From Steinernema hermaphroditum (taxonomy: Eukaryota; Nematoda; Chromadorea; Rhabditida; Steinernematidae): a stretch of 64,000 bases of DNA. Shown here piece by piece: positions 20,499 to 32,142 of the stretch; within the stretch, counting starts at the first letter, position 1, and every line of letters starts with the position of its first letter. A program made the translations under genes and the position numbers. Under the pieces are notes generated by a model that saw only the letters and a program-made list of their open reading frames with translations, was not told where the DNA came from and did not search any database. The stretch is from NCBI GenBank assembly GCA_030435675.1, contig CM059621.1, forward strand, positions 7,440,001 through 7,504,000. The letters are read 5' to 3'.

Positions 20499-21579
20499 AG
20501 GAAACTTCCAGAAATTTTTATAGAGCTCATTATATACGTGTATATATCTTCTCCCTATTTCGAATTCGATATCACCCCGTTCGCCAAGACCCGTTGTGCC
20601 GCTCCTCTTATTCGCTTAACTCGCATAGTACGTCTTCCTCCTCATCTCCGCTCAAACGATGCGTTTGCCGTTGTTACTCACTCTCTCTCTCGTTGTTGTA
20701 TTTTGAGGCCCTCTAACTCTACTGGTACCACTTGTATTCTTCCATCTTGTTATCCTGTTTATTTTTTTCTCCAGGGAGCGAGCAGACTCCACTCTCTGAG
20801 CAGCAGTTTGGTTTTGTTGTCCCACATGTTGTCAACAATATAGAATTTTCTAGCGATAACGTGCCTTTCACAAACACCGCACATTCCTAAGGGTCCGTGC
20901 ATTTCCTGTTTGTTCCCATCGTTAAGGGGTTTCGACGGGCGGTTCGCGAACATGTGGTTCGCTTTTGGCGCCAAAATTGACAAAGACGGGAATACGGTAG
21001 GGTCGGCGGCGGAGACAGGGAAGTCGTTGCGGGGTGCGCTAGTGACTTGTTTCCCATTGCTCACATGTTCGATCGGAAAATTTCGGGGACGTGGCGTCGA
21101 CAAGGATTGAAAAACTCGCGCAAGGCAGACGTCTACTTTGAGAACAGACGGATATATTGTGTCTAAACATTTACTGAAGGGTGGGAACAAGGGCTGTTCT
21201 ATTGTTTTGCTCGAGATCTGGGATATTTCACTGTGCCACAACGCGGAAGGTGTGCTTGTTTTTGTTGTTTCATGCAGGTGTGGCACCAGGGTCGTGAACT
21301 CCTCTGATCTCTTAGTTTTCGGCTATGAAATGAGCGTCTAAATATTCGTTAGGCGTCCGTTTCCCGTGCGAATGTCATATTCTGAGTATTTTCGCGGCAA
21401 ACATAAAGGAATAATCACAACGTTCTATGTGTTTCCGAGCTTATGTTGCTATAATCTTTCCCTAGAGAAAACATTCTCCTGAAGAGATCCATAGTTGGAA
21501 TATAATAATCCTCCAGTACAAGAAATGCATCACCGGCTTCTAATCTGCGTTCGAATAATTTCCGTAATTGCCTCTTAAG
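20499..21579. other. E2F 3' flank and spacer
   Basis: No confident gene. A minus-strand open frame (20759-21286) of 175 codons opens with a non-ATG start and lacks domain features, so it is not called. AT-rich sequence follows 21350. Confidence 0.4.
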
Positions 21580-21875
21580 CTACGAAGTTGACTAATTTTT
21601 TGTACTTTTTGTTTGTGATTAGGGCAATGCGCATCGAAAGCCAGTTTAATATTACTAGTTACTTGTCGGAATGCCGGATATATAAAGAATACGATGACAA
21701 CAGGGCAGTGAGGGTCAAAAATAAAGAGTAAGCGGCTTACCTTAGCTACCGTGAATCCTCGACTCCTGGCGTGCTTCTGCTCCACAGAACGTCGCAACTC
21801 TGCTCGGCCTACTTCTTCGGACTGAGCCGAAGACGCGAGAGAGAAAACGCGGTCCTTTCCGTTTTTTGGCGCCAT
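21580..21875 (-). CDS. Small basic protein, divergent partner of RYBP
   Basis: Exon 21875-21741 encodes MAPKNGKDRVFSLASSAQSE and continues EEVGRAELRRSVEQKHARSRG for 45 residues, ending at a strong AAG|GTAAGC donor. A possible last exon (21591-21580) adds four codons including a stop, giving a 48-residue protein; other 3' exons are possible. The start lies only 88 bp from the RYBP ATG on the opposite strand, so the two share a bidirectional promoter. The exon has coding-like composition but no family that I recognise. Confidence 0.4.
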
Positions 21876-21963
21876 CGCTTTGAAATCACGCAGTGCGAAT
21901 GTCCTTCGCGCCCTTTTCGACCTTTCGCTCGGCGGCGGCGCGTCACTTCTGAATCCGTTGCAG

Positions 21964-22565
21964 ATGTCGGGTAAGAAGCGCGGAGGGGGCGTCGGACGGC
22001 CCTCGTCGTCGGCGTCGAAGGCGAAGGAGGAGTTCGAGGCTGGCAGCTGGGAGTGCTCCGTGTGCACCTTCCGGAATCGTTACGAGTCGTTCAAGTGCGA
22101 GATGTGCGACACGAGGAAGGGGACGTCGACGCGGAAGCCGCGCCTCAATCAGAACGTCGTCCATCAGCAGACGCTCGTCCAGAATCTCGCGATGCAGCAG
22201 AGTCAAATGGAGCAGAAGGCCATTAGGTGAGTCGCCCGCCCCAGGCTACCGTAATCGTCTTAATTGATAGACGGAAACGGGCGAGTTCAGTGGCGCGCGG
22301 CTGCACCCCCGAGAGCGAATCTTCGTCCTCGATCGCCGCGTCCAGTCCAGCAAAGCAGAAGGCGATGCAGAATCCGCAAAAGCGGGAGACGTCCGCGGCG
22401 CCAACGACGCCGACGGATAACGGCGCCTTGAAGCCACTGCCAACGCTCAGCGAAGATCTCATCGACCGCGGAGCCTCCAAGAAGATGAACATCACCGTGA
22501 ACGGGAAGACGGTCATCTTCACAGAGTTCAAGCCTGCCCGGAGGAGTCCGCGGAAGTCCGCGTAG
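21964..22565 (+). CDS. RYBP/YAF2-like Polycomb protein
   Basis: Two exons (21964-22226, 22271-22565) give 185 residues. A RanBP2-type zinc finger spans about residues 30-60 (WECSVCTFRNRYESFKC then CDTRKGTSTRKPRLNQ), which is diagnostic of RYBP and YAF2. The C-terminal block NITVNGKTVIFTEFKP matches the RING1-binding beta-hairpin of that family. RYBP is the defining subunit of variant PRC1, which ubiquitinates H2A, and its zinc finger binds ubiquitin. A TTGCAG acceptor directly abuts the ATG, so trans-splicing is very likely. The middle is Ser/Pro/Ala-rich and disordered. The intron carries a copy of the GATTACGGTAG motif. Confidence 0.88.
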
Positions 22566-23408
22566 AACGCAGCTGTAAATAAATCCATTTCGACTCTGTT
22601 TTGCACTTCCATGCTGGTTACCGGCCGTTTGTTATCGATTCGCCCTGCCTACAATATCACGAATGTCCCTTTTTCAGCCATGATTGAGAAATGTTCCCCG
22701 AGGCGTATGGTTACTCTCGGAGTCGGCATACTGCTGTGAGTTCGCAAAGTTGTAGTTGTTGACTCCCTAGCGCATTTGGAAGGTCTTTTGTGCCTTTTGA
22801 TGCGCAAACGATACTTGGAATTAAGCTATTATTTTCCTTTCCTCTTGAAGGGTTTTTTTTTTTTTGGAAAAACATACTTTGATGTAGACAGACAAACTTG
22901 GATACGGTCACGTAGTCTGTCTGGCAGAGAAAATTGCAGAAAGCAACGATCATTTTGATAAACAGGACTGTGCAAAATCGGTCGGAAGAAGGTGCCTGGT
23001 AGAGGTTGTCTGGCAGACAGAAGTGAGGATTTTGATGCAAAACTGACTTTATGTTCTGAATCTTTTTGACATTTTTTAGACCTTTGGAAATCAAGTTCCG
23101 TTTGAAATAGATCTGTAAATTAACTAAACTCTCAACTCTCAAAAGAAGTCGAACACGCGTGCATTTTCTTTCCCCTCAACTACATTGGGAGCATCTCATA
23201 TTGGAGAAGCAGTTTTCACTCCATCGAAAAGGTCGTTTTCCCACCATTTTCCGGTCGGCGAAATTACATTCATCGAAAGTAAAACAAATTTCCCACGCTA
23301 CAAGTCCCTTCCTCCCCTTATTTTTCTGAAATCACAGTCTTTAGCCTCACTACCGTAATCTTCGTTTTGGAGGAGTACGTTGAGGAGAGCGAGGCGGACG
23401 CATACGTC
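22566..23408. other. Spacer between RYBP and JTB
   Basis: No gene called. A minus-strand ORF at 22711-23142 is low-complexity and AT-rich. A GATTACGGTAG-type motif occurs at 23350-23360. Confidence 0.45.
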
Positions 23409-23996
23409 ATGAAGGGACGGACCGATTGGGGGAGCACCCTACCGGAGCGTTCGAAAAACGAGGTGAGTCCGCGGTCTCCAGGGCAACGCCTCCAGTCGCC
23501 TTCCTGACTCCTCGCGTGCGGTCGCGTCTTCTTCTCATGTCGCTTCGCCTCTCTATCGCTTCGATCCTTTCAGGGTAGTTCACCAGCTCCCGTTCAGGTG
23601 CAGCCCCAGAAGGGCGTCCAGCTGAATCGGGACCTCGTTGACGCCGAGTGCTACCTACTCGAGGCCGTGGCTCCCCTCGAGCTTTGCGTCGAGTGTTCCT
23701 CTTTCGAGAGAAATGCCATCAAAGCAGGTATGGCTACCGAAATCCCCGAGGCTTCAGCCCCACTTATTGCAGCACACTGCGCCCCAACAGGGTTCTACGA
23801 CAAGCTGAACTGTACCTCGAGCGGGAAGCTCGGTCTCCGGCCCTGCTTCACGAAAGGCGCCTACGCGAAGATGCGCTTCAACGTCTTCTTCGGCCTGATG
23901 GCGCTCTTCGCGGGGGCGTCCTACGCCGCGGTTTCATGGCGCCAAGGCGTGCTCGATGGCCATCACTACATGAGGATCCAGAACTTTCTCAGCTGA
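23409..23996 (+). CDS. JTB (jumping translocation breakpoint) homologue
   Basis: Exon 3 (23773-23996) and exon 2 (23574-23727) are firm; exon 1 to 23462 is likely, with the ATG at 23409 tentative. The signature is LCVECSSFERNAIK, then HCAPTGFYDKLNCTSSGK, then CFTKGAYAKMRFNVFFG running into a membrane helix and a short tail (WRQGVLDGHHYMRIQNFLS). This is the cysteine pattern and layout of the animal JTB membrane protein, whose role (cytokinesis, mitochondria) is poorly defined. A cleavable signal peptide is expected but is not obvious, so the true first exon may lie upstream. The 45-nt second intron (23728-23772) is a multiple of three and lacks stops, so retention would insert 15 residues. 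Confidence 0.75.
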
Positions 23997-24187
23997 GACG
24001 CCCGTCCTTCTATTTGTTGATCGCTGTGATATGTACATACACGAAATTCCACCCTCAACGCGGCTTATACACTTCAGACCCTTACCGCAATCTCCGCTTC
24101 TTCAGTAGATGCTGTACCAAAGGCTCCCATCTAACTTATTCCTCCTCGTAGACCAACTACTTCTCCCGCTCACTGTAGAATATTTCC

Positions 24188-24535
24188 ATGGAAATAAACG
24201 ACGTTGACTATCTCCATTCGACACAGATCCGGTCTGTGGAACGGTCAGCGATGGCGAGCGCCTGCGAAAGACTCATCTTCGAGGACGCCGCCACGACGCT
24301 CGACTTCTTCCTCGCCGCCTTCGGAGTCACCTTCTTGGGGTAACCACCCTTCTTCACACTCTGTCTAATCGTATCACCTAGATTGTCTATCATCTTCGGT
24401 TTCGTCTTCAACATTATGTGGCATTTCAATGCCGAGGAGGCCCGCGAGAGCATCGAAGAGGAGTGCAATCTGAAGGAGGCGGAGATCGTCGAGATCCGGA
24501 AGCAGAGAGTCATCCCACTGGAGAAGAAGAAGTGA
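24188..24535 (+). CDS. Small single-pass membrane protein, unknown
   Basis: Two exons (24188-24339, 24382-24535) with an in-phase 42-nt intron give 101 residues. The hydrophobic span is LDFFLAAFGVTFLG followed by LSIIFGFVFNIMWHF, after which comes an acidic then basic helix ending IPLEKKK. A KKxx-like lysine end could act in ER retention. I do not recognise the family. The stop lies 30 bp from the stop of the mTERF gene on the other strand, so the 3' UTRs must overlap. Confidence 0.65.
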
Positions 24536-24564
24536 AACATTTGTGTTTTCAAATAAATTCTTCT

Positions 24565-25735
24565 TCAACGTCTCCTCACAAACTCGTCGTATATATGGAG
24601 CTCGCAGCGGCCCGCCTTCTCGGCGAAGACCTTGTCGCTCTGGTGGAAGAACAGCGGAAGGGAGACGCAGTCGGCGACGCCTTCGACGTACTGTGCTCGC
24701 TTCACGCGCACGAGGAACTCGTGGCGCAGCCGAATGGTGGAGAGCAGGCAACGCAGTGCCAAGGGGAACTTCACGAGCTGCTCGTGCGTTATTTCCATCT
24801 TTCCGGTTAGGTACTTGTACGACCGCAGTATCTGGGTGGGATCTAAACAGTGCGGTGATTACGGTAGCTTCACAACGCGCTGCGAACCTGACATCCACAG
24901 ACGGGGATCTCTCATCAGCATCAGTTTCAGCTCGTACGGGGAGAACTGTAACTCTTTGTTGAAAAGCATGGTTACTCTCTAAACGTCTCAGATAAGTAAC
25001 GCGCAAGCATAGCGATTTCACCTGGAGCGGACCGAGTCCATACTGGATCACGCGCGGTTCCTTTGCGATCAGGGCGCGAACCTCCTTTGCGCGCATGGAG
25101 AACTGCTCCTGGAGCCACCCAAGGCGCGCATCGACCGTCTTGACGTCCATGTTCAGCCAGTACCGATTTTCTGTGCAGATCTTTGTGATCTCCTTCTTGT
25201 TGAACATTTTCGTTTGTAGATAGTTCACCCGAGTCTGAAAGGAGACGGATAACAACAGGAGAGCTGTAGCTTGATTCACCTGCAAATCCTTCAAGTCTTG
25301 AATCAAGAAGTAGGGATTTCGTGTCAAATACGAACCCATCACATCGGGTTTTACTCCGACCGACTTGTTGAGCCACTGCAGCTTCGGCATCACGTCTCTA
25401 TCCCAGTCCATCCTCACGAGATGCCTTCCAAGGGCTGTCTCTGTGTCCACCTGCAGATGCGAAATTACCTTAACTACCCACAACGCTAAACATGCCTGGA
25501 GTAAATTGACACCGAGGTCGACCAGGTTCTGCAGGGTCGGAAGGTGGTTGACGTAGGCGGCGAGCGACATGCCGTGGGTTGGCGGGAGTGGATGTTTTTC
25601 TGGGTCGAAGGGATGAGGATTCTCGGGACTCGGGGGGAGACTGAGATCGGTGTTGTCCAGCTCGCCCTCGGAGTAAACGATCTTCCGGAATCTGTTCACG
25701 GGACGCACGCCGTAGTCCGTATCTTCTGACTCCAT
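24565..25735 (-). CDS. mTERF-domain mitochondrial protein (MTERF3-like)
   Basis: Five exons (25735-25496, 25450-25280, 25234-25022, 24978-24888, 24842-24565) give 330 residues with repeated mTERF helices: LVDLGVNLL, LYLTRNPYFLIQDL-type SYLTRNPYFLI, CTENRYWLNMDVKTVDARLG, LIAKEPRVIQYGL, LMLMRDPRLW and LVKFPLALRCLLSTIRLRHE. MTERF3 binds mitochondrial nucleic acid and helps control transcription and ribosome assembly. The first intron (25451-25495) uses GC-AG borders. The mitochondrial presequence is probably supplied by an upstream exon containing MALLPRLSRLDENKPFYRY (ATG at 25885), but the joining donor is not clear. Two introns are 45 nt long without stops. It is the last gene of a minus-strand run. 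Confidence 0.85.
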
Positions 25736-25926
25736 TTCACTAAGGTCGGTCTAATAAATAGCATTACAACGGGATAAACAAAGCGAAGGAGAGATACTCA
25801 AATCCTCCGATGCAGACGTTCTGCCCGCGTATCGGTAAAATGGCTTGTTCTCATCTAGTCTAGACAGTCTAGGCAGCAACGCCATATGTCTACAGTTGTG
25901 AGCCAAACAGTCATTCCGCAGGCGGT

Positions 25927-26295
25927 CTACCTCGTAAGCTTCGATGGCAATAGGAACTCGAGGTAGACCGATCCATAATTTGGCGTAATGACTCTCTGTT
26001 GAAGCACTCGGTGAGACTGATCTACGTCTGTAGACAACGTCCGTCTAAACCTTACCTTCATTGTCTTGTCACGCACTAGCCCTGTGCTCGCTATCTCATT
26101 GATAACGTCGTTGAAGTCCCGTGAAACCAGTTTCCTGTTCTTCAAAACGGTAGAGATCACGTCACTCTTCATTTTTCGCTCTTCCAGAAGCTCGTAATCG
26201 CTCTTAGAGGCTGCCGCCGGAGCCTTCGTATTAGACGAAGTTTCTGTCAGTGTAGTGTACAATCTCCTCCCAACCAGGCTCACGGCTCTTTTCAT
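25927..26295 (-). CDS. Small protein with mitochondrial-type N-terminus, unknown
   Basis: The ATG at 26295 is directly preceded by a TATTTCAG acceptor. The N-terminus MKRAVSLVGRRLYTTLTETS is a typical mitochondrial targeting sequence. A charged region follows (SDYELLEERKMKSDVIS; KNRKLVSRDFNDVINEI). A strong donor (AAG|GTAAGG at 26055) starts a 60-nt intron (26055-25996); removal or retention both keep frame to a stop at 25927. A second long open frame overlaps the 3' part and may belong to this gene or to the mTERF presequence, so the C-terminus is uncertain. I do not recognise the family. It lies in tandem between TOM22 and the mTERF gene. Confidence 0.5.
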   Translation of the reverse strand: MKRAVSLVGRRLYTTLTETSSNTKAPAAASKSDYELLEERKMKSDVISTVLKNRKLVSRDFNDVINEIASTGLVRDKTMKVRFRRTLSTDVDQSHRVLQQRVITPNYGSVYLEFLLPSKLTR

Positions 26296-26469
26296 CGCTG
26301 AAATAACCACGTTAGACGTCAGTTTTTCTCACATCAAGAAGGCACCACATGGCGTTCAACCATATCTCTCTATTCGCGTATACCAACTTCGACTGTTATC
26401 ACCAGAAAACAACAATTTTAACAAAGATTACAATTCTATGCAAAACTAATTCGTAACGACGACGTGTGC

Positions 26470-26869
26470 TCAGGGGGCTTGCTTGTTGGCGTTCGCGACG
26501 GCGGCGGTGGGACCGAGAAGCATCTGGCGCTGCTGCTGGACCTGCATCTTCTCCACATCTGCGCGCTCCTTCTCGATAACGTACGGCAACATCATGATCA
26601 TGGCGGACGTGGAGACAACCCAAACCGATGACTTCGCCAACCATAGCTGCAAAACGGATCTTTAGAAACCGCTTCTACACGCATGGAATTACTCCGTTGG
26701 TGGCGGACCACCATCCCCAGCTGAGGCTTCCACTGACAAAGCTGCGCAGGCAGGTAGGGAACATCTCTCCAAGGCCTTCGATGCGCTCCCACACGGTCTC
26801 TTCCAGCTCGTCATCGGGAATTCGGTCCCACTCATCACCACCGATGACTTCCATACCGCCGCTGGCCAT
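26470..26869 (-). CDS. Mitochondrial import receptor TOM22
   Basis: Two exons (26869-26693, 26646-26470) give 117 residues. The acidic cytosolic part (DEWDRIPDDELEETVWERI; LGEMFP) is followed by the membrane anchor (LWLAKSSVWVVSTSAMIMMLP) and a Gln-rich intermembrane end (QVQQQRQMLLGP), the order and motifs of animal TOM22. It is the central receptor and organiser of the outer-membrane TOM complex. A TTGCAG acceptor 6 nt before the ATG points to trans-splicing. It lies 187 bp downstream of RUVBL1 and 174 bp upstream of the next minus-strand gene, typical operon distances. Confidence 0.92.
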
Positions 26870-27056
26870 GGTTCTCTGCAACGCACACATAGAACTTCCA
26901 AAACTCATGCACATCCAAATATCGGAGAGTGACGAACTCACGACAACGACTGAGCCCCAGCGGGGGAACCGGATTTATCCGTGATGATCATTAAGGAACG
27001 AACACGTAATGGAACATAACAAGATAAAAAAAGTAACAACGAAACGAATCAACGTT

Positions 27057-29405
<2,349 letters not shown>

Positions 29406-29740
29406 ATGGAGAAAGATAAGAAGCCAACGGCGAATCGGCCTTTCGTCCTGAAGAAGTGGAACGGAGTGGCGATGTGGTCATGGGACGTCGAGTGCGATAC
29501 GTGCGCCATCTGCCGTGTTCCTCTGATGGACTCGTGTCTCCGGTGCCAGTCGGAGTGCAAGGCGGAGGAGTGTGTCATCGTGTGGGGAGAGTGCAATCAC
29601 TCGTACCATAACTGCTGCTTGGCCATGTGGGTGAAGCAGAACAACAGATGCCCTCTTTGTCAGCAGGTGTGTACTCCTGGTGCTCTGGGCCATCTGACTT
29701 CTGATTTCAGGAATGGCAAGTCGCTCGAGTAGGACAGTGA
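29406..29740 (+). CDS. RING-box protein 2 (RBX2/RNF7)
   Basis: Two exons (29406-29666, 29711-29740) give 96 residues. The conserved core is LKKWNGVAMWSWDVECDTC, AICRVPLMDSCLRCQSE, VIVWGECNHSYHNCCLAMW and KQNNRCPLCQQEWQVARVGQ. All RING-H2 zinc ligands are present and the spacing is that of RBX2 rather than RBX1 (no extra linker, CLRCQ). RBX2 recruits E2 enzymes to cullin-5 ubiquitin ligases. The small last exon of 10 codons is needed for the WQ motif. It starts a plus-strand run with ANKRD49 170 bp and NEPRO further on. Confidence 0.93.
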
Positions 29741-29910
29741 AGCGCTTTATTTTGTACATTACCAACTTATGGTCTTAACCATGTATGTGAATATCGACCA
29801 GCATATAAATATTTCTGCATATGTACTTGATATCTGGTTTGTAATGTGTCGTCTTCTACAGAAAATATCAGTAAATATGACAAAAATCAGGAGTACTTCT
29901 TCGTTTTCAG

Positions 29911-30648
29911 ATGAATCTGGATCCAGATGCGCAAGCGGATGTGATGGTGCAGATGGCCGCTCAAGAAGACGAAGAAGAAGAAGACGGGGATCAGACCCCC
30001 ATGGAAATGGGCCTCTCGGCAGAGGTTATCGAAGAGATCAACCGGAAGAAGAAAGCGATGCCGAACATGTTTGTATCTGGCTTCGAGGCCGATGACGACG
30101 GCGTGGAGAAGAACGTAGACGATCCGGTAGAGGAGTTCCTGACGGCGGCAGAGGAAGGCGACGTCATGAAGGTCAAGAGCATGATGGAAGGAGCCTCTGC
30201 AAAGGGCGAACTGCGCGAACTGTTTGCAATGCACGACGACGACGGCTACACGGCGCTCCACCGAAGTGCCTACAACGACCACAGAGAAGTGGTGAAGATG
30301 CTCCTTGAGGCCGGAGAGGATCCGATGGCAGTGACGAACGACGGATGGACCCCACTCCATACGGCAGCCTACTGGGCGAATCCGCAGATTGTGGGACTTC
30401 TCCTCTCAACCGGAAAAGTCGACGTCAACGCGAGGACAAACGGAGGACTGGTGCCGTTGCACCTGGCGATCAATGCGAACAGCGAGAGGTCGCCAGACGA
30501 CGTTTTGGAGACGGTGCAGTATCTCCTGGCAGCGCCCGGAGTCAACGCGTCGGCGAGGAACGGAGCCGGTGACACTCCTTTCGCGTTGGCGAGGCGCTCT
30601 TCGCGCCAACTCACGGAGATGGTGGAGAGGTTTCTGAAGAGACTTTGA
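29911..30648 (+). CDS. ANKRD49-like ankyrin-repeat protein
   Basis: A single-exon ORF of 245 residues. An acidic N-terminus (AAQEDEEEEDGDQTP) is followed by about four ankyrin repeats from residue 75: EEFLTAAEEGDVMKVKSMM, DGYTALHRSAYNDHREVVKM, DGWTPLHTAAYWANPQIVGL, GGLVPLHLAINANSE and GDTPFALARRSSRQ. Length, repeat order and the YTALHRSAY/GWTPLH phrases match animal ANKRD49, a nuclear protein linked to spermatogenesis in mammals. The ATG directly follows a TTTTCAG acceptor, as for a downstream operon gene receiving a spliced leader. Confidence 0.85.
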   Translation: MNLDPDAQADVMVQMAAQEDEEEEDGDQTPMEMGLSAEVIEEINRKKKAMPNMFVSGFEADDDGVEKNVDDPVEEFLTAAEEGDVMKVKSMMEGASAKGELRELFAMHDDDGYTALHRSAYNDHREVVKMLLEAGEDPMAVTNDGWTPLHTAAYWANPQIVGLLLSTGKVDVNARTNGGLVPLHLAINANSERSPDDVLETVQYLLAAPGVNASARNGAGDTPFALARRSSRQLTEMVERFLKRL

Positions 30649-30796
30649 TCGTGGCGTTGTACGGGCTGTATTTGTGTCAAATATCTGCATAAACATGTAA
30701 CTAACCCCTGATTCCCTTGTTCGAAGTTCCGTCTTCTTTAAATATCTTCCTGTGTTGATCTCATTTCTCCTGAAACTTCCACTTCGTTTGCAGGGG

Positions 30797-32023
30797 ATGG
30801 ACCTGGAGCTGCTCCAGTTCATCGATGCCAACGTTCTCGAGAAGCCGGCCCGCGTCGTCAGGTCGGCGAAGCCAGTATGCGATCCTCCGGCGATGGATCG
30901 GATCGAGAAGCTCAGATTCCGCCTGAGTGGAGCGCTGAACGCCCTCCAGCAAGGAGGAATCAGCGACGCACAGGCCTCTGTGAACGAGCACATCCTGTCG
31001 ATGCTCAAGTATAAGTACTCAAATCCCAACAAACACATGAAATTCTGGACGAATCTGAAGAAGCTGCACGCGCAGGTCAAGAAACTCGACGCCGGAGGCC
31101 TCAAACAGTCGATCCGACGTCTTGAAGATGTAGGTTTCATGTGGCCTAAACATGCTCACTGTGGGTTCATTAGGCAGTGAGTGTGGGAAGCATGTACTAC
31201 ACACCGACCCCGGAATATCTCACGTACATCGGCTGCTTGCTTCTGAATCGGCTCTACCGCCTCGACAGAATCCGCATAACGGCTGCGAAGATGGCATTTG
31301 TTAGCATGGGCTACATCGACATCGGGAACTGGGTACCTAGCCTGTCCACTGACACTAACCCAGAAACGTTCAGATGACCCTGAATCTGCTACTTGTTGCT
31401 GTGGCATCCGACATCGCCAAAGACTGCTTGGGACAAATGATTGAGCTGTCCCTAATCTACAACGAACTTGCCAGCAACCTACGGGAAGGGAGTGAACGGT
31501 AACCAGCACTCTGCTCTGGCAGCGCTACAGTATTCTGTTTAGACTGCCAGAGAATGTGGGTGTCCTAAGGTTTGAATCGGTCAAAGGAGGACTTATAAAG
31601 AATGCACTGTCGATAGAACAGCCCGATGCGAATCTCTTGGGCACAATCACCTACGTGCTGGAGATCAGCGATGAAGAACTCGTCGCCAACTACAAGAGCA
31701 GATTACAAGAAGCTGCAAGGTGCAAAAACAATCATGCTGGTGTTGGGACATCTTTGCGTTTTAGGTACGACCGAGCGTCGTTGATAAAGTCGTTGAACAT
31801 TGCCCCAGAAGAAGGCGCAAGCGGTAAGGCCGTTGAAGATGACGACGAAATCAGTACAATTGGAGCCGAAGAAGAAAATGGCGACAGCGCCGAGGAACCA
31901 GATAACGAGAATACGGTTACGGTACCGAAAAAGAAAAAGAAGCCAAAGGCGAAGTTAGTAAAAGCGCTCAAGAAGGTGATTGCGAAAAAGAAGCTGAAGA
32001 AGAAAGCGAAGAAGGAAGCCTAG
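30797..32023 (+). CDS. NEPRO-like nucleolar protein
   Basis: Five exons (30797-31129, 31174-31332, 31374-31498, 31543-31719, 31765-32023) give 350 residues. The helical core matches nucleolus and neural progenitor protein: KKLHAQVKKLDAGGLKQSI, YTPTPEYLTYIGCLLLNRLYR and NLLLVAVASDIAKDC. An acidic linker and a Lys-rich tail (KKKKKPKAKLVKALKK) follow, typical of nucleolar proteins. NEPRO is related to a subunit of RNase MRP and acts in rRNA processing. A TTGCAG acceptor 3 nt before the ATG and the 148-bp gap from ANKRD49 suggest a third cistron. The family call is from motif memory and deserves a profile search. Confidence 0.7.
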
Positions 32024-32142
32024 GTCGCTACGGGATGTTGCGGACCTTGTTTGTTGTTGAACCTGCAGCAAAGAAGGGAATGATTCATTCATTTATTTAC
32101 ACTATATTCGCAAGTTGCAGGGAAAATTCCAGACTGTACGCT

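Noticed and set aside
20759..21286. 175-codon minus-strand ORF with CGVCERHV
   Set aside because: No ATG at its start, no domain, overlaps E2F 3' flank; only a weak zinc-finger-like pair of cysteines.
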